Assembly: GCA_028023455.1 (NCBI GenBank)
Contig: JAQFVV010012396.1
Coordinates: forward strand, 9,216,085-9,280,084
Length of the DNA: 64,000 nucleotides
Source: Epiperipatus broadwayi
Taxonomy: Eukaryota; Onychophora; Udeonychophora; Euonychophora; Peripatidae
Direction: 5' to 3'
Shown: positions 10,700 through 22,699 of the stretch, in pieces
Numbering within the stretch: the stretch's first letter is position 1
Layout of the letters: every line of letters begins with the position of its first letter
The notes under the pieces: generated by a model
What the model was told of the DNA's origin: nothing
Database searches by the model: none
What the model saw: the letters and a program-made list of their open reading frames with translations, nothing else
Program-made: the position numbers and the translations under genes

Positions 10700-12490
10700 G
10701 TAATAAAAATATTTAAGTAATCTTAAATATATTAGCAATGTGATGTCTTGACCTGAACTGTAATAGTTTCAAAATTATGATCAAAGAATAATACCATATA
10801 TTTTAACAAAATTGTGTATTTCACGTAAATAAACTAATATTATAATTATAAATACAAATCAGCACTATATGACAGCAAATATCGATATTTAAAATGTTAA
10901 ATTAATACACACAGAAACATTGGAAATGCTCTTCACTTGATAATATAAAACTCTATAGACTAAATGCCCAAATATGGTTTTAATCATTGTCCACATGTTC
11001 ATAAATTAAACAAACTTATATGTGTTTGAATTGACTAACACCATCATATATGTGATATACATGATCAGATTAATGTAAATGGGCCATTACTATGATTTCT
11101 GGAATGGGAAGTTATATGTTTCCAATTTCTGGTGATAACTAATGTCTTAATGTAATTGATATGAAATTAATTGTTTTTTTGTTTATATATACAAGCGTAA
11201 CCTCTGATTTTGTTGACTGGTCTCCTTTGAGATTGATATGTAAATGCCCCTACTTTTGTAAATGATTCTTATGGTTCGTGAATAAAATTTCCTTTTGAAA
11301 GATATCAATGATAAATATTTATATAGTGAACTACTCCGTATGACAATAAATATTAGAGATAAATGTTTATGGCTCTTTTTAAAAAGTATGTGGTGTATTG
11401 ATTATATCTACTTTTGATGTATAAACTTACTGTATGTGTGGCAATACAATATACATGTCATAGGAGATGGATTACAATGTTTCATCCACTTTTACTTTGA
11501 ACATATAATCAAATTAAATATTTCAAAACAATAAATTTAATACTTACAAATTTGTCACCCTCTTTTTATAATCCACTCGAGTTTGAATTTAAATTTTATT
11601 AGTGTAAGGTTTATTTTACAAACATCTATGCAACAGAGTATTTTAATACTTCATCATATATAAATTATATCATAGCAGCAAATCTCAAATCATAATTTTA
11701 AATTAATTATAGTATATATTTTAATATATAATATTTGGAGAACCAAATATTAATAACCTTTATCCTGAAAATGTACTACTTCTAGATAATTTTACTCAAA
11801 TGTGACTCGAGAAAAAAATTTAAAAAGAAAATCACAAATGATAGAATATAACTTAATATTTAAATTTTAAATAAATTTAAAGTAATGGTTAAAATATGCA
11901 ATCTCTCTCCACTAACAAAGATTTAATCTATATTCATTCTCCTTTATCTATCACACTATACCCTTAAATATCGAATATACTACCTGGATTTCCAGCTGAG
12001 CTTTACGGTTGGATTTCGTATATTTACTACTCTAATAATTTATTAAACTATTCATAAAAACATAACTAACTAATACATCGTTCATATAAAGTTTACATTG
12101 CAACCCAATATCGAACATTTTCAAATTTATCGATAATAGGACTCACAAACGACAATACATTTAACAATTTGCAGCACTATTATTTAAGTTTACTGAAGAT
12201 TAAAATTATCACAATTAAATTAATCCATTTTGGAAAATATCCATCTCAAATATTAAATGTATATTTTGAATTCTTTTAATCTCCTTAATTTTTTTGATAG
12301 TCACATGTAAAACACTCAAAATCTTTAAGTAACTTTTTGCAAAACAAGGTCACTATATCGTTTTCATGCTTATGATGTTTTAGTTAAAGAAAATTATTTC
12401 AATCGTTTCCATTCATTAAAATATATTATTTATTCCTTTATATATGAGGTACTTCCAATATCCTTAGCCAAAAGCTTTTTTTACTGGATA
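10700..12490. other. AT-rich stretch without a gene
   Basis: No gene recognised. At 11,197-11,260 a sequence starting 'gtaacctctgattttgttga' faintly resembles the left end of repeat D (10,197), and may be another decayed copy. Confidence 0.4.
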
Positions 12491-12964
12491 GTATTCTGGG
12501 ACCCTTTGGTTCCTCTTGGAAGCCTTAAAGGAACTGAGCAGGGCAAATTCCTAATGTCCACTCCATATGTTCTTGTCATTGCAGCTTTTATTACTATGTG
12601 ATTATTCATATAGTATACAAACATGGATGGGTTGCTACCAACATGCATTAGCCAGCGTGGTGAGTTTATTGGCTTTTTACCTCTGAGTTTAAGATCAAGA
12701 AACACTATGGTCTTTCAGTGCCTGATAAGGCAGAATGAGTGTTTGTGTAAATGATAAATATTTTTCCAATAAATATATACAATTATGACAGACAAAAATA
12801 AAGCATGGCCCTTATTCCCAGGAGGCTGTAAAGTCACCAACCAAGGCAGCGGTTGGTGGCCAAAGGCGGAGGGTGCTAAGAATCCCCTGATTGCGAACCC
12901 AGGCTGCCAATTGATGATGATTTTTTATTTAGGTACTTAAAACTGCAGATCACTTTCAAGTGAA

Positions 12965-14012
12965 GAAAGATTGCAAGAATTAGAAGAAGAACGGTCTTAT
13001 ATTAAATGGGACATTATTGGACTTTGTGAAGTTAGAAAAGGTGAAGAGACAATTGATTTAAAAAGTGGACATATACTCTATTATAAAGGCATAAATATTG
13101 GAAATACAAGTGGAGTAGGATTCATTATAAATAAAAAGTGGAAGAACAATATTGTGGAGATTGATGGTGTATTAGACAGAGTGGCAAGATTAGTTATACA
13201 ACTTAATAGCAGATACCAAATGCAGATAATTCAGGTTTATGCCCCAACAAGTTCTCATAGTGATGAAGTAGTAGAAGATTTTTATATGGATGTACAAAAG
13301 GTTTTTGATCAGAATAAACCAATATTTTAAAATTGTTATGGGAGACTTTAATGCTAGAATTGGTAAACAAATGAAAGATGAAAGTTCTGTAGGTAATTTT
13401 GGTTATGGTAATAGAAATAAGAGAGGACAGGAACTTGTGGAGTTTGCAGAAAATGAAAAACTTTATATTATGAATTCTTTTTTTGAGAAAAATGTTAAAA
13501 GGAACTGGACATGGAAGCATCCAAATGAAGGTATAGCAGAATTGGATTATATTTTGACTAACAGGAAATACATATTTCAAGATTGTAATGTTCTTAATAA
13601 ATTTAACACAGGAAGTGATCATCAATTAGTAAGGTGTAAGATACGTGTTAATGTAAAACTAGAGAGACAAAAATTATTAAGGAAAACAATATTTACAGTT
13701 GATATTCCTAATCTTCAGAAAGATTCTAATGAATTTAAATTAGAACTTACAAATCGGTTTCAAGTATTAGTCAATTTTGAATATGATTCAGATTTGAATG
13801 AAATTACTATGAAAATAACTGATACACTTTTAAAAACTGCAACAAAAATAGCTGGTAGAAAAAAGCTGCAATTGACCAATAAAATTTCAACTAAGACTAG
13901 AGAATTTATGAAAAAAAGAAGCAATATGAAGATATACAAAAATGATGCATTAAAAAGATGGAATATCTCGAATTTTGTAAAATGGTGCGGAAAAGAGTTG
14001 AAAATGATATAA
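12965..14012 (+). pseudogene. APE-type endonuclease domain of the RTE-type LINE (frameshifted)
   Basis: Two overlapping frames give one domain. The first (to 13,330) carries WDIIGLCEVR with the metal-binding glutamate, then GVGFIINKKW and QVYAPTSSHSDE. After a frameshift at about 13,325 the second (to 14,012) carries MGDFNARIGKQ (catalytic Asp/Asn), NWTWKHPN, ELDYILTN and GSDHQLVRCKI (catalytic Ser-Asp-His). So all signature motifs of an apurinic endonuclease-like nicking enzyme are present, in order, but split between frames. In a live element this domain nicks target DNA to prime reverse transcription. A stop at 14,012 and further frame changes separate it from the RT. No methionine start could be chosen with confidence, because the first frame opens upstream of 12,971 without a clear ATG. 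Confidence 0.85.
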
Positions 14013-15702
14013 GAAAGTATAACTGTGAACTAGCAAGGAAAGCTGCAGAAGAAAATAAGTCTCAAGAATGTTAAACAACATTTTGGTATTGGTAGGAAAT
14101 TTATATCTGCAATAAGAAAAAAAGATGGAATTATTACTAAAAAGAGAGATGACATCATGAAATTGGTAGAAGATTTTTTATCAAGAATTATATAGTAATA
14201 AAGAACAAGTATCTCCTATATCTATTACATCTTCTGAATTGTCCAGTATTTTAAATGAAGAAGTGAGACATGCAATTAAATGTATGAAGAAAGGAAAGGC
14301 TCCATGTAATGATAGAATTATAATTGATATATTAAAAGAAGCAGGTGAAGAAATAGAATTTTTTTTAGCAAAGTTATATACCAAATGTCTGAATGATAAA
14401 GATATACCAGATGATTGGAAGAATGCAGTAATAATATTAATATTTAAAAAAGGTGATAAAGAAAATATTAGAAATTACACACCTATCAGCCTTTTATCAG
14501 TTTTATATAAAATTTTTACCAAGATAATTACAACTCGTCTACAGAGAATATTGGATTTCCACCAACCAAGAAAAGAAGCTGGATTTAAAAGTGGTTTTAG
14601 TACAGTAGATCATATTCTGGGAACTGAGAGGAGTTATAGAAAGGACAAATGAATATGAGTTGTCATTATGTTTTGGATTTGTAGATTATGAAAAGGCATT
14701 TGATTCTTTAAACATTTCTTCAGTGATTAAAGCATTGGATCATCAAGGTATAGATCCAGGATATTGTCATATTTTAAAGAATATTTATAAAAATGCAATA
14801 GCAACAATTAGATTACATAATGATACTGGGAAAGTCAACATTGAGAAAGGTGTAGGACAAGATGACTCCATATCTCCAAAACTTTTTTACAACAGTGCTG
14901 CAAGAAGTATTTTGTGGATTAAAATGGGAAACTAAAGGAGCGAAAGTAAATGGAAATTATTTAAGTCATTTAGATTTCGCAGATGATGTAGTTGTTTTTG
15001 CAAATAATGCTTCAGAGCTGCAGGAAATGTTGCAGGAGTTATCAGATGAAAGTAGGACTAAAGATAAATGTTAAAAAGACTAAAGTAATGTTTAATCGAT
15101 TTGCTCAAAATATGAAAATAAAGATTGATTATGATGAATTATAAGAAGTTAACAGTTACAAATACCTTGTCAGATTATTAATACAGATGGAAACATAATG
15201 GATGAAATTCATCACAGAATTAAACTTGGTTGGAGTGCTTTTGGTAGAAATAACTTGATACTAAAAGGAAATATGCCTATGTGTTTGAAAAGAATGGTTT
15301 TTAATAAATATGTTTTACCAGTTCTTACTTATGGATCTAAGATTTGGACACTTAATAGAAGAGCAATACAGAGACTTCAGACAACTCAAAGAAGTATGGA
15401 GAGATGTATGTTGGGAGTAACAAGAAGAGATCAAAAACGCAATGTATGGGTAAGAGAACAAACAGGTGTTACTGACCTCATTGAAAAAATTAAAACATTG
15501 AAGTGGAGTTGAGCTGGACATAGCAAAGAGATGATAATAGCTGGACAATTGAAATTTTAAACTGGATTCCAAGAAATTGTAAAAGACTCAGAAAGAGACC
15601 ACATGTGAGATGGTTGGATGAAATAAAAAAGTGTGCAGGGGTGATGTGGAGAAGAGAAGCTAAAGATCGGAGAAGATGGATTAAACTTGGAGAGACCTTC
15701 AT
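14013..15702 (+). pseudogene. Reverse transcriptase and C-terminal region of the RTE-type LINE (several frameshifts)
   Basis: Segments in order: 14,239-14,652 with IKCMKKGKAPCNDRII, DDWKNAVIILIFKKGDK and NYTPISLLSVLYKIF (RT motifs 1-2). Then 14,660-14,935 has GFVDYEKAFDSLN (motif A aspartate) and GVGQDDSISPKLF (motif B, normally QGD, so the glycine is lost). Next, 14,862-15,074 has LDFADDVVVFAN (motif C, FADD catalytic pair intact), and 15,198-15,512 gives the thumb/tail (YVLPVLTYGSKIWTLN, MERCMLGVTRRDQ). A final piece near 15,590-15,702 matches the typical terminal R-P-x-x-R-W motif in another frame. Five or more frame breaks show it is inactive in place. The product would copy element RNA at nicked DNA. 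Confidence 0.85.
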
Positions 15703-15989
15703 CCTGCAGTGGATTGATAATGGTTGATGATAATGATTCTGGGATAATCACTCAAAATTTTATTGAAATACATTTTAAAAGCATATTCCTTTGAAATTGG
15801 ACAAACACAATTTAAATTCTTTAAATAATTTTTAGTCGGCTATTCTAGAATTTCAATAGCGCAAATTTCAAATTTTCTTACCTGAAAATTTTAAAAAAAT
15901 GCATTATTTTTCCTTTTATATTTTAGTTTAATATATATCCATTGCTTCTATTAAAGTGGAATAGACCTGATCCCGTCTAGAATATTCTT

Positions 15990-16130
15990 CTTACCTCATC
16001 ATCCTCTATGTAGGTACAAAAATGGCGATTTCGGATAAAAACACACAATCTTGCACTACACTGAAAATTTTATAGATTGACTTTTTATTTTGATTTACTA
16101 ATATTTATAGGCTTTCTCCTATGACGTCAA
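15990..16130 (-). promoter_or_regulatory. Possible TATA/CRE promoter and first-exon donor on the minus strand
   Basis: Read on the minus strand: a palindromic CRE-type site TGACGTCA (16,122-16,129), a TATA-like CTATAAATATT (16,100-16,110), about 90 bases of possible leader, then GAGGATGATGAG followed by a consensus splice donor GTAAG (boundary at 15,995/15,994). CpG dinucleotides are more frequent here than nearby. This is a motif arrangement only: no coding exon is recognised downstream, and such motifs can occur by chance. Confidence 0.25.
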
Positions 16131-16945
16131 AATTTTCCACAATGCATCTCTCCTGGTAGTTGATTTCTTGAGCGTCTCCCTAATACCGTAAATAATCAAA
16201 TTAGATCCCATAGTTTTCTCTCAATAGGAGGGAAAATGTGTTCATTTTTGTAATATAAAACAATAAAATAATATTAAGCTGTTTAACATCAATTTATCAT
16301 AAACAAATAAATGAAAATGTATTTATCCATTTATTAACAAACCTTATTAGACGCAATAAATATTTGTCGGTAAACATTATTAGATTTTAATATCAGTAAT
16401 TTCATTATATTTTATATTTTTTTATTTTAGAAATATTAAATATAAACTTTTAATTGTCTAAAATTTCAGTAATTGTTTTGTTAGTCTTTCTAACACGTTT
16501 ATAATTTTGTAAATATTATTTGCACATGCGCCTGCAAATGTAACAAAGGTTTTATATTTCTATTTACTACCACTTCTGTTGATTTATATCGCAATTTGTT
16601 CATTTTGAATTTGTTGTAAATATACCAATTTAGCAACGTTTGACTACTTATGATCTAACTGTTTATTCTCAAACACTATTCTACGGGTCCTGGATTTATA
16701 GCCATCGCTAAAACAATTTACTAATTGTTTCTTAAATTGTTATAAAGAAATGCAATATTTAAAACCTTGAAAATATTTAAAAAACTAATATTTGAAATCT
16801 AAAAAAAAAACACAAAAAAACAACGATTATCCCCTCACATTGACCTTATGGAAATTGGCCCTTGGTTTTACATCTATCACTTGATCGTCCTATCTATTAT
16901 GAGATATATAATCAAGAAAATTTCTGAACAATTCATACTTTGCAG

Positions 16946-17026
16946 ACTGTGATAGCATTGGTATATAATGCTACAGTGATAGCATTGGTATATAATGCTA
17001 CAGTGATAGCATTGGTATATAATGCT
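16946..17026 (+). repeat. 27 bp minisatellite, three units
   Basis: Three head-to-tail units of 27 bp, with the core TGATAGCATTGGTATATAA followed by TGCT; the first unit differs at its left end. AGCATT and AATGCT in each unit can pair as a 6 bp hairpin. No function inferred. Confidence 0.9.
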
Positions 17027-17029
17027 ACA

Positions 17030-18090
17030 ATTATCCTCTACTTAAGAGAAATTTTTTTTTATTAGTACTTAACTAAAAAAAAATATTTTAAATTATTTGT
17101 GTAGACATGGGCTTGAGGCTTTGTACATTATATGTTCCCTGTGCATCTGCTGGAGTGTTGAGTAGAAAGGCATTCTTACCTATCTGGTTTTTTTTGTTTT
17201 TTTTTAAATTGGGAAAGGCCCTTCATATAAATTCATATATAATTTTTTAATTTATGTTTTTGTGGGTCACTAACATGAATTGTATGTATTATTTATTACT
17301 CTATCACCAATCTTTTATTTCCCATCTCTTTTCTTATTTTTATTTAAGACTTGGAAGATATCATCTTTAAAGTCATTTTTTCATGATATAAACTAAGTAA
17401 ATACAAATTAACCTCACTAATGAGCTGGAGATCAAAAGAGTAGATGTACCAAGTTTAAATTCACTTTCATACTAAAGTAAACTGATTAATTAAACCCAAT
17501 TTTAATTTCTTAAGGATGTTGCAACTACATTGTGACCCAAGACTGCATGCATTACATGGCTGCTAATTAATGACTCTTGGGTTTGAATAGCTTTTTTGCA
17601 AATATCATTAAAACTCTACTGATCATCCTAGTCTAATTTACAATTCATAATTAAGTATTTGACATTTCATTGGGAATTACCTTTCTACCAGCTACTCTGC
17701 AGTGAACCCAGAATATCTTTCAACTGGTATTTCACTATCAACTTGTTTGGAATGTTTGAGCACAAGCATACCTACAGTTCAGCCTACTCCTCAAACATAA
17801 GATTTAATCATACTAATAATTTCAATTCATAATTAGCACACATACTAAAAATCTTACATACTATACCACTAACTTATCATACCATCCACTCACTATCACT
17901 AGTTAAGTTTTCCTTTGACAAGTTTCAAGAAGTCATTGTATATTCTTGTAAAATTATCTTTTATTTTCCATTCAAACATAAGCTCTTTAATTCATTAATC
18001 AAATCATGGGTCTTTGAGGAATGCTATCCAAATTTATCACAGTATCAAACTGGAACTAAGCTTTCCTCTCTCCATGTAATTTTCTACTAC
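17030..18090. other. AT-rich stretch, nothing firm
   Basis: No gene recognised. From about 17,640 the sequence may be the 3' part of the decayed element on the minus strand at 18,093-19,498, but I cannot show this from motifs. Confidence 0.35.
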
Positions 18091-18092
18091 TC

Positions 18093-19498
18093 TTAATATT
18101 TCTGAATAAACAACAAAGAAATCTGAGCATGTCTCTGAGAATTTTTACATGTAACTATTTTATACCAAGATTTGTACCTAGACCAAAACTCATTATTGTT
18201 TAAATTAACATTACTAAAATTATATAGTCCTGGATCAAATAATTTATATTTCAAATTATTATGATTATATATAAAACATGAATCATTCACTCTGTTGTCA
18301 TAGTTTACAGAATGAAATGAACCAAACTTACTCATTTTGTTATATCTAACTTCAAATACTTTCCACAGGTCATGTTTTCTAGTATCCAAATAACTTTCAC
18401 CAATAATATTTTGAACTATCACTTAGTAAAGTATATATGATTATTTTATTAGGATCTTCATGCCATTTATTGTAATTAAAATATTTATTTCTCCTTTTAC
18501 CCAAATCAGATAACATTGTTTCTTCTTAATACCTTATACCTACCTATCTGAGGGTAATATCATTTTAAAAATAACTCAAAACTGCTTTATTTGAATATAA
18601 ATATGTATTATTCTTGCTAACATTCTATATTCTTTATTATCCATAACAATATTTTTTTCATTATCCAAAGAATCATTTCTGCATTCTTACTGCTAATTTT
18701 ATTAACTCCTATATACTCTACTTTTGCACCTTTAGTTTCTATTTTTATTTCATTAAGATTAGTTTCTAAGTTAAACTTGTCATTTAATTCAACCTTTATT
18801 TCTTCCTGATAAAGAACTAACTTATGCTCTAACTTATCCCCAAAACATTATCCCGTTAGGTTGATTTACATTCTATTTGTTTTATCTTTTCCCTCAAATT
18901 AAACTCAACTTCATCTAACTTCTCTTCTAATGCCACAAATTTACATTCAGATTCTTTTTGATATTTACTTTATTTTAATTTCATCTAATCTTTCATCTGA
19001 ATCCTTTTTTGCTTCATGACAACTATTTTCAACTGCGTCAATTTTCCTATTTAAATCCTTTATTTCATTTCTATGCACTTCATTTAAATAATCTCTTCTT
19101 TTATTCAGAATTTCACTTAATTTTATTATTTTCATTCATTTTATCATTCTTTTAACTTAATTTGTTTATTTTTTCATTCATTTTATTAATATTTTCATTC
19201 ATTTTATTTTGATTATCTCTTAACTCTTCCTTAAGATTTTTTTTCATTTTACTATTATCTGCACTTAATTTATTCATATTCTCATTCATTTTATTTTGAC
19301 TATCTCTTAACTCTTTATTAAAATCTTCCCTTAATTTATTCATATTTTCATTTATTTTATCATTATTTTCACTTGACTTATTCATTCTCTCATCCATTTT
19401 TTTTTACTATTTTCCATAATCATTTGGACGATTTGGCCTAAGCTAAATGATACCTGTTTCAGGCTCACCTGAAGTGATTAAGTTAGTTTCATCCATTT
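18093..19498 (-). pseudogene. Broken ORF with coiled-coil repeats, possibly retroelement ORF1/gag
   Basis: On the minus strand an ATG at about 19,498 opens MDETNLITSGEPETGII before a stop. After more stops a clean frame (19,397-19,152) encodes 81 residues of heptad-like repeats rich in Asn, Lys, Glu and Met, such as MNENMNKL and KMNENINKM. This is strongly predicted coiled coil, with two near-duplicate blocks. Further frames of similar flavour (I/L, D/E/K-rich) run through 18,750-19,130, and a 109-codon frame (18,422-18,093) of unknown type (DLWKVFEVRYNKM, NNEFWSRYKSWYK) follows. Coiled-coil ORFs of this sort are common as ORF1/gag-like proteins of retroelements, but no zinc knuckle or polymerase is seen nearby. 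A decayed host gene cannot be excluded. Confidence 0.45.
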
Positions 19499-19917
19499 AA
19501 AAAGAAAAAATAATAATAATACTCTAACTAGTAATATAAAAATTAATAATGCATAAAATCTACGATAATATTTCAATCATAAAATGTTTACCTAGGAACA
19601 TCTTCCTCCATTCAATGGATATATTATTTCAACTTACTTATTACTAAATATAAATTATTGAATATTCTAGATGACTATTTGCAGACCTATTTGTTTAAAC
19701 CTAATGCTATTTAGTCTCTTTGCACCTATATGTGTTTAATTATTTATTTCTTTATAATTTATAATGCCCATAAAGATTTTGCTTTCATTTTATCATGTGA
19801 AAACTATGCTAAAATGTTTGTCATCATATTAAATTATACTAAACGTTTAACACCAAATTAATAATTATTAATAATCACACTATTTTTAAATAGTGGCCCA
19901 AAATGTTGCAATGCCAA

Positions 19918-20420
19918 ATTGTAACCTCTCAGTCTAAATTTGTTTGGAAGAGACTCTGTGTTGTTAACTATTCTAAAACAAAAATCAGAGTGAGAGAAAC
20001 TATAGACACACTTCCAATTGCATTTATGTGTACTAAAAATGCATTCGCATATGGTTGAGTCTTTATAAGATTTTAACCCACACTCACTCCAGATTTTTCA
20101 AGCAAAATCAATAATCAGTGTAAATGTATATAATTTTTCCAGAGATTTAATTCTTGACTGCTAAACTTTTAAAATATAATATATAATGTATATAATTTTT
20201 CAACAATCACTGGTTTATTACTAAATGATTTCATACTTATATAATTTCATTTTATCTATTCATTAACTACATATTCTCAGGGTTTCTCTTAATAAATATT
20301 CATTAAGACTTATAGTAAAAGTTATCTCGGGGCTTTTCTTTAATATTTACTACTATCAAAATGAATATGTGTATCAGGGATTTTTACATACGCATTGCAC
20401 TTGCAACTTATTGAATTCAA
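19918..20420 (+). repeat. Dispersed repeat D, copy 2
   Basis: Copy of the repeat at 10,197-10,695. It starts TGTAACCTCTCAGTC and ends near TTGAATTCAAAT; 'caaat' occurs immediately left of the start and at the right end. It carries an extra segment after position 19,950 that is absent from copy 1. LTR-like TG start, but no convincing CA end, so the class stays open. Confidence 0.7.
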
Positions 20421-20929
20421 ATGTATTATTATTGCCTTCTGATATACTAAAAGTTGGTTATTTCATTTTCCCTCTATAAACTAAATCCGTCTGCTATTCA
20501 CATTTCTATAAGTGAAAACATTCTAACTGAAGATGGAATTTAAGAAAATCTGACTTGAGTCAGTATTTTGGATATTTTGAAAGGAATATTTATAGAAGCT
20601 CACCCATCTTTTTTTTATTTTTACGATAGATTTAATTAACCCATAACAACGCTTCTAAAAAATCAACCTCTCAACAATATCATTTGAGATTAAAACAAAT
20701 TCATCAATTCTTTTGATAATCAATATTTATCTACTTGAAGAACCAGAACTTGTTTAAAAAAAATCTTGAAATATTTTATTGTTAGAAAAACAAAACTTTC
20801 ACACATTTCACGTGAGGAGCCTGGTTTCTTTTACACAGGTTTGGTGGTGCAACAACATTTTCAGAATTTTCCCCACTATCAATGAGATTGTTAGTGATAT
20901 GTCAAACTTCTAGGCTGAAGATTGACTAA

Positions 20930-22250
20930 ACCAGAAGAAGCATCATTAAAATAAAATTACAATCTTTTCTTTTACAATGTTCTTATAATTTAAACCTAAT
21001 AAATTAAATATTAATGAGCTAGAATTTGATTTTGACTATCCTAAATCAAAGAAGCTCCTAGATAACATACTTCTAGAATTTGTAATAAATTTGGGATTTA
21101 AGTTCAAAGGATGGTTTTCAAAATTATTCCACAACATTATTCATATAGGAACTATTTGAAAATTTTTGCATAAAAGCTGAACTATTAAAAATCTAATGAA
21201 CTTAACAATCAAAAATTATCAGCCAATCTCATTATTATGTGTTCATTGTAAGCTGTTTGAAAGATTTGGACTAGGACAAAATATTTAATTAATTACAAAA
21301 TAAACTAAAGACTGTTGCTACATTATTGATCTAACTTTAGTTTATGACCCTACTTATAAGATTGATCTTTTTCTAAAAATCTCTAAATCCTTAGCTTATT
21401 TTACAAAATACTCTCTAACAAAAAAAAATTTGAGTAATTATAAATGATAATTATAGGAAATATAAAATTTTACAGAATGATTTCTCATAGGCTTCAGTTT
21501 TTTTTAAATCTAATTTATTTAATATAATCATTAGCAATCTTTCAGAAATAAAATGCAGAAAATTTATCTCTGCTGATGATTTTGTTTTTACTTAATAAAA
21601 GAGATTAATTACCATGCCTCATGCTAAATTCGATGAACGTTGATGAATTGTGATATAAATATTCTAAGAATAGCTTTATTAGCGTAAACTATTGCTGAAT
21701 CCTGCCTTTTTACAGAAAGCATACAAAAATGTTTAATTTTGTATTAAGTAATTATTACCATGGGAATAATATTGGCACAGTAAAATCCATTCCTCTGCAA
21801 AGACTTCACATTTTTTCACGTATTTCTCACAAGATATCAGAAGACAAGCCTACTCACAGAAAATATTTGAAAAAGTATTATATAGGTCAGATCTATCATT
21901 TCTTAAAACATGGGTTAATAACAGAGTCATGCCTTCATAAATGAAAATTTTCTTTCCGGGTGATCAAGCAATGAATTTATCAAACTACTAAATAATTATA
22001 GTGTAAGAAATAAATTTCTTGCAAATCTTCAACCAAACTTTTTTTCTGATCCAACAGTAAAGTCAGCTAAATTTTATCTTTCTAGGCTTTAATATAGTCT
22101 CTTCAATAGATCTTGACCAGTCATTGTCAGTGTACTTAATTAATAGAAGCATTTGGGTATGCGGTTGTGGGAACACCCAAATCGTGAACTGTGTAGATTG
22201 TCCAGTTTATGCATACGATGGGCATATTTAATAAAATCAATATACAATCC
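20930..22250 (+). pseudogene. Degenerate LINE (Jockey-like motifs): reverse transcriptase and 3' end
   Basis: Motifs appear in order through shifting frames: near 21,205-21,270 NYQPISLLCVHCKLFERF (RT motif 2), near 21,320-21,400 an IDLTLVYDP-like motif A region, and near 21,510-21,595 FNIIISNLSEIKCRKFISADDF, which carries the motif C ADD. Close to the end (about 22,155-22,215) CGCGNTQIVNCVDCP corresponds to the cysteine-rich C-G-x-x-Q-T...C motif that closes Jockey/R1-type ORF2. A 71-codon open frame (21,729-21,944) is a leftover of the region between them. Stops in all parts show it is dead. Its 5' half, including the endonuclease, is missing or unrecognisable. Confidence 0.7.
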
Positions 22251-22385
22251 TTCTTCTGATTGAGATTTTTCCTGATTTTTTTATATTTATAAATACTTAA
22301 TGCCTCCAGTGTTTGCTTTTACAGAAAATTTAAAATAGATTTATTTATAAATGAATGATATTTGACTACTCTTTCTTATTGCATT

Positions 22386-22466
22386 GCATGTTGTTAGCCG
22401 AGAGGTCATCGCAGCTGCCTTGCAAGCAAGTAGTTGTTTGTGGGTTTGCTTCCCGGCCGATGCTAT
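22386..22466 (+). repeat. tRNA-derived SINE head
   Basis: Contains an A-box-like GTTAGCCGAGAGGTCA and a B-box-like GGGTTTGCTTCCCGG, about the spacing of an RNA polymerase III internal promoter. It is closely related to 24,721-24,816 on the opposite strand, including the segment CTTGCAAGCAAGTAGTTG. This copy is shorter between the boxes. An AT-rich tail follows. Confidence 0.75.
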
Positions 22467-22486
22467 GACACATGAAAAAATATATA

Positions 22487-22690
22487 TATACCATATAATA
22501 CTAAATTATCCATGCACTTTACTACTGTTACACAATGCTTTATTTACCACCATCTTTTACAGTTTCAATTGTACCAGAAATCTTCTTCAGAACTTTTATA
22601 TTTCCTAACTTCAACTGTAAACTATAAAAGAGGGTGGTAAATAAAGCATTGTATAACAGTAGTAAAGTGTACGGATAATTTAGTAATATA
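22487..22690. repeat. Inverted repeat, about 70 bp arms
   Basis: 22,487-22,560 and about 22,622-22,690 are near-perfect inverted copies (for example 'actactgttacacaatgc' against 'gcattgtataacagtagt') around a loop of about 60 bp. It lies directly after the SINE head at 22,386 and may be its body or a separate foldback/MITE. Confidence 0.75.
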
Positions 22691-22699
22691 TGAATGATA

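Larger units (their letters stand above)
12502..15735 (+). mobile_element. Near-full-length RTE-type LINE, broken
   Basis: About 3.2 kb, the usual size of RTE-clade elements. A candidate 9 bp target duplication, attctggga, sits at 12,493-12,501 and 15,736-15,744. The 5' part (about 12,790-12,950) is GC-richer and ends in a run like TTGATGATGATTTT before the coding region. The coding region gives an APE-type endonuclease and then a reverse transcriptase, described separately, in at least five frame segments. The 3' end is TGGTTGATGATAATG, the short ATGATG-like tail seen in this clade instead of poly(A). A decayed relative lies on the minus strand at 37,870-38,500. Clade assignment rests on protein motifs and size, not on a search. 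Confidence 0.85.

Noticed and set aside
15315-15751. Three overlapping minus-strand frames of 64-85 codons
   Set aside because: They are antisense to the LINE C-terminal coding region.
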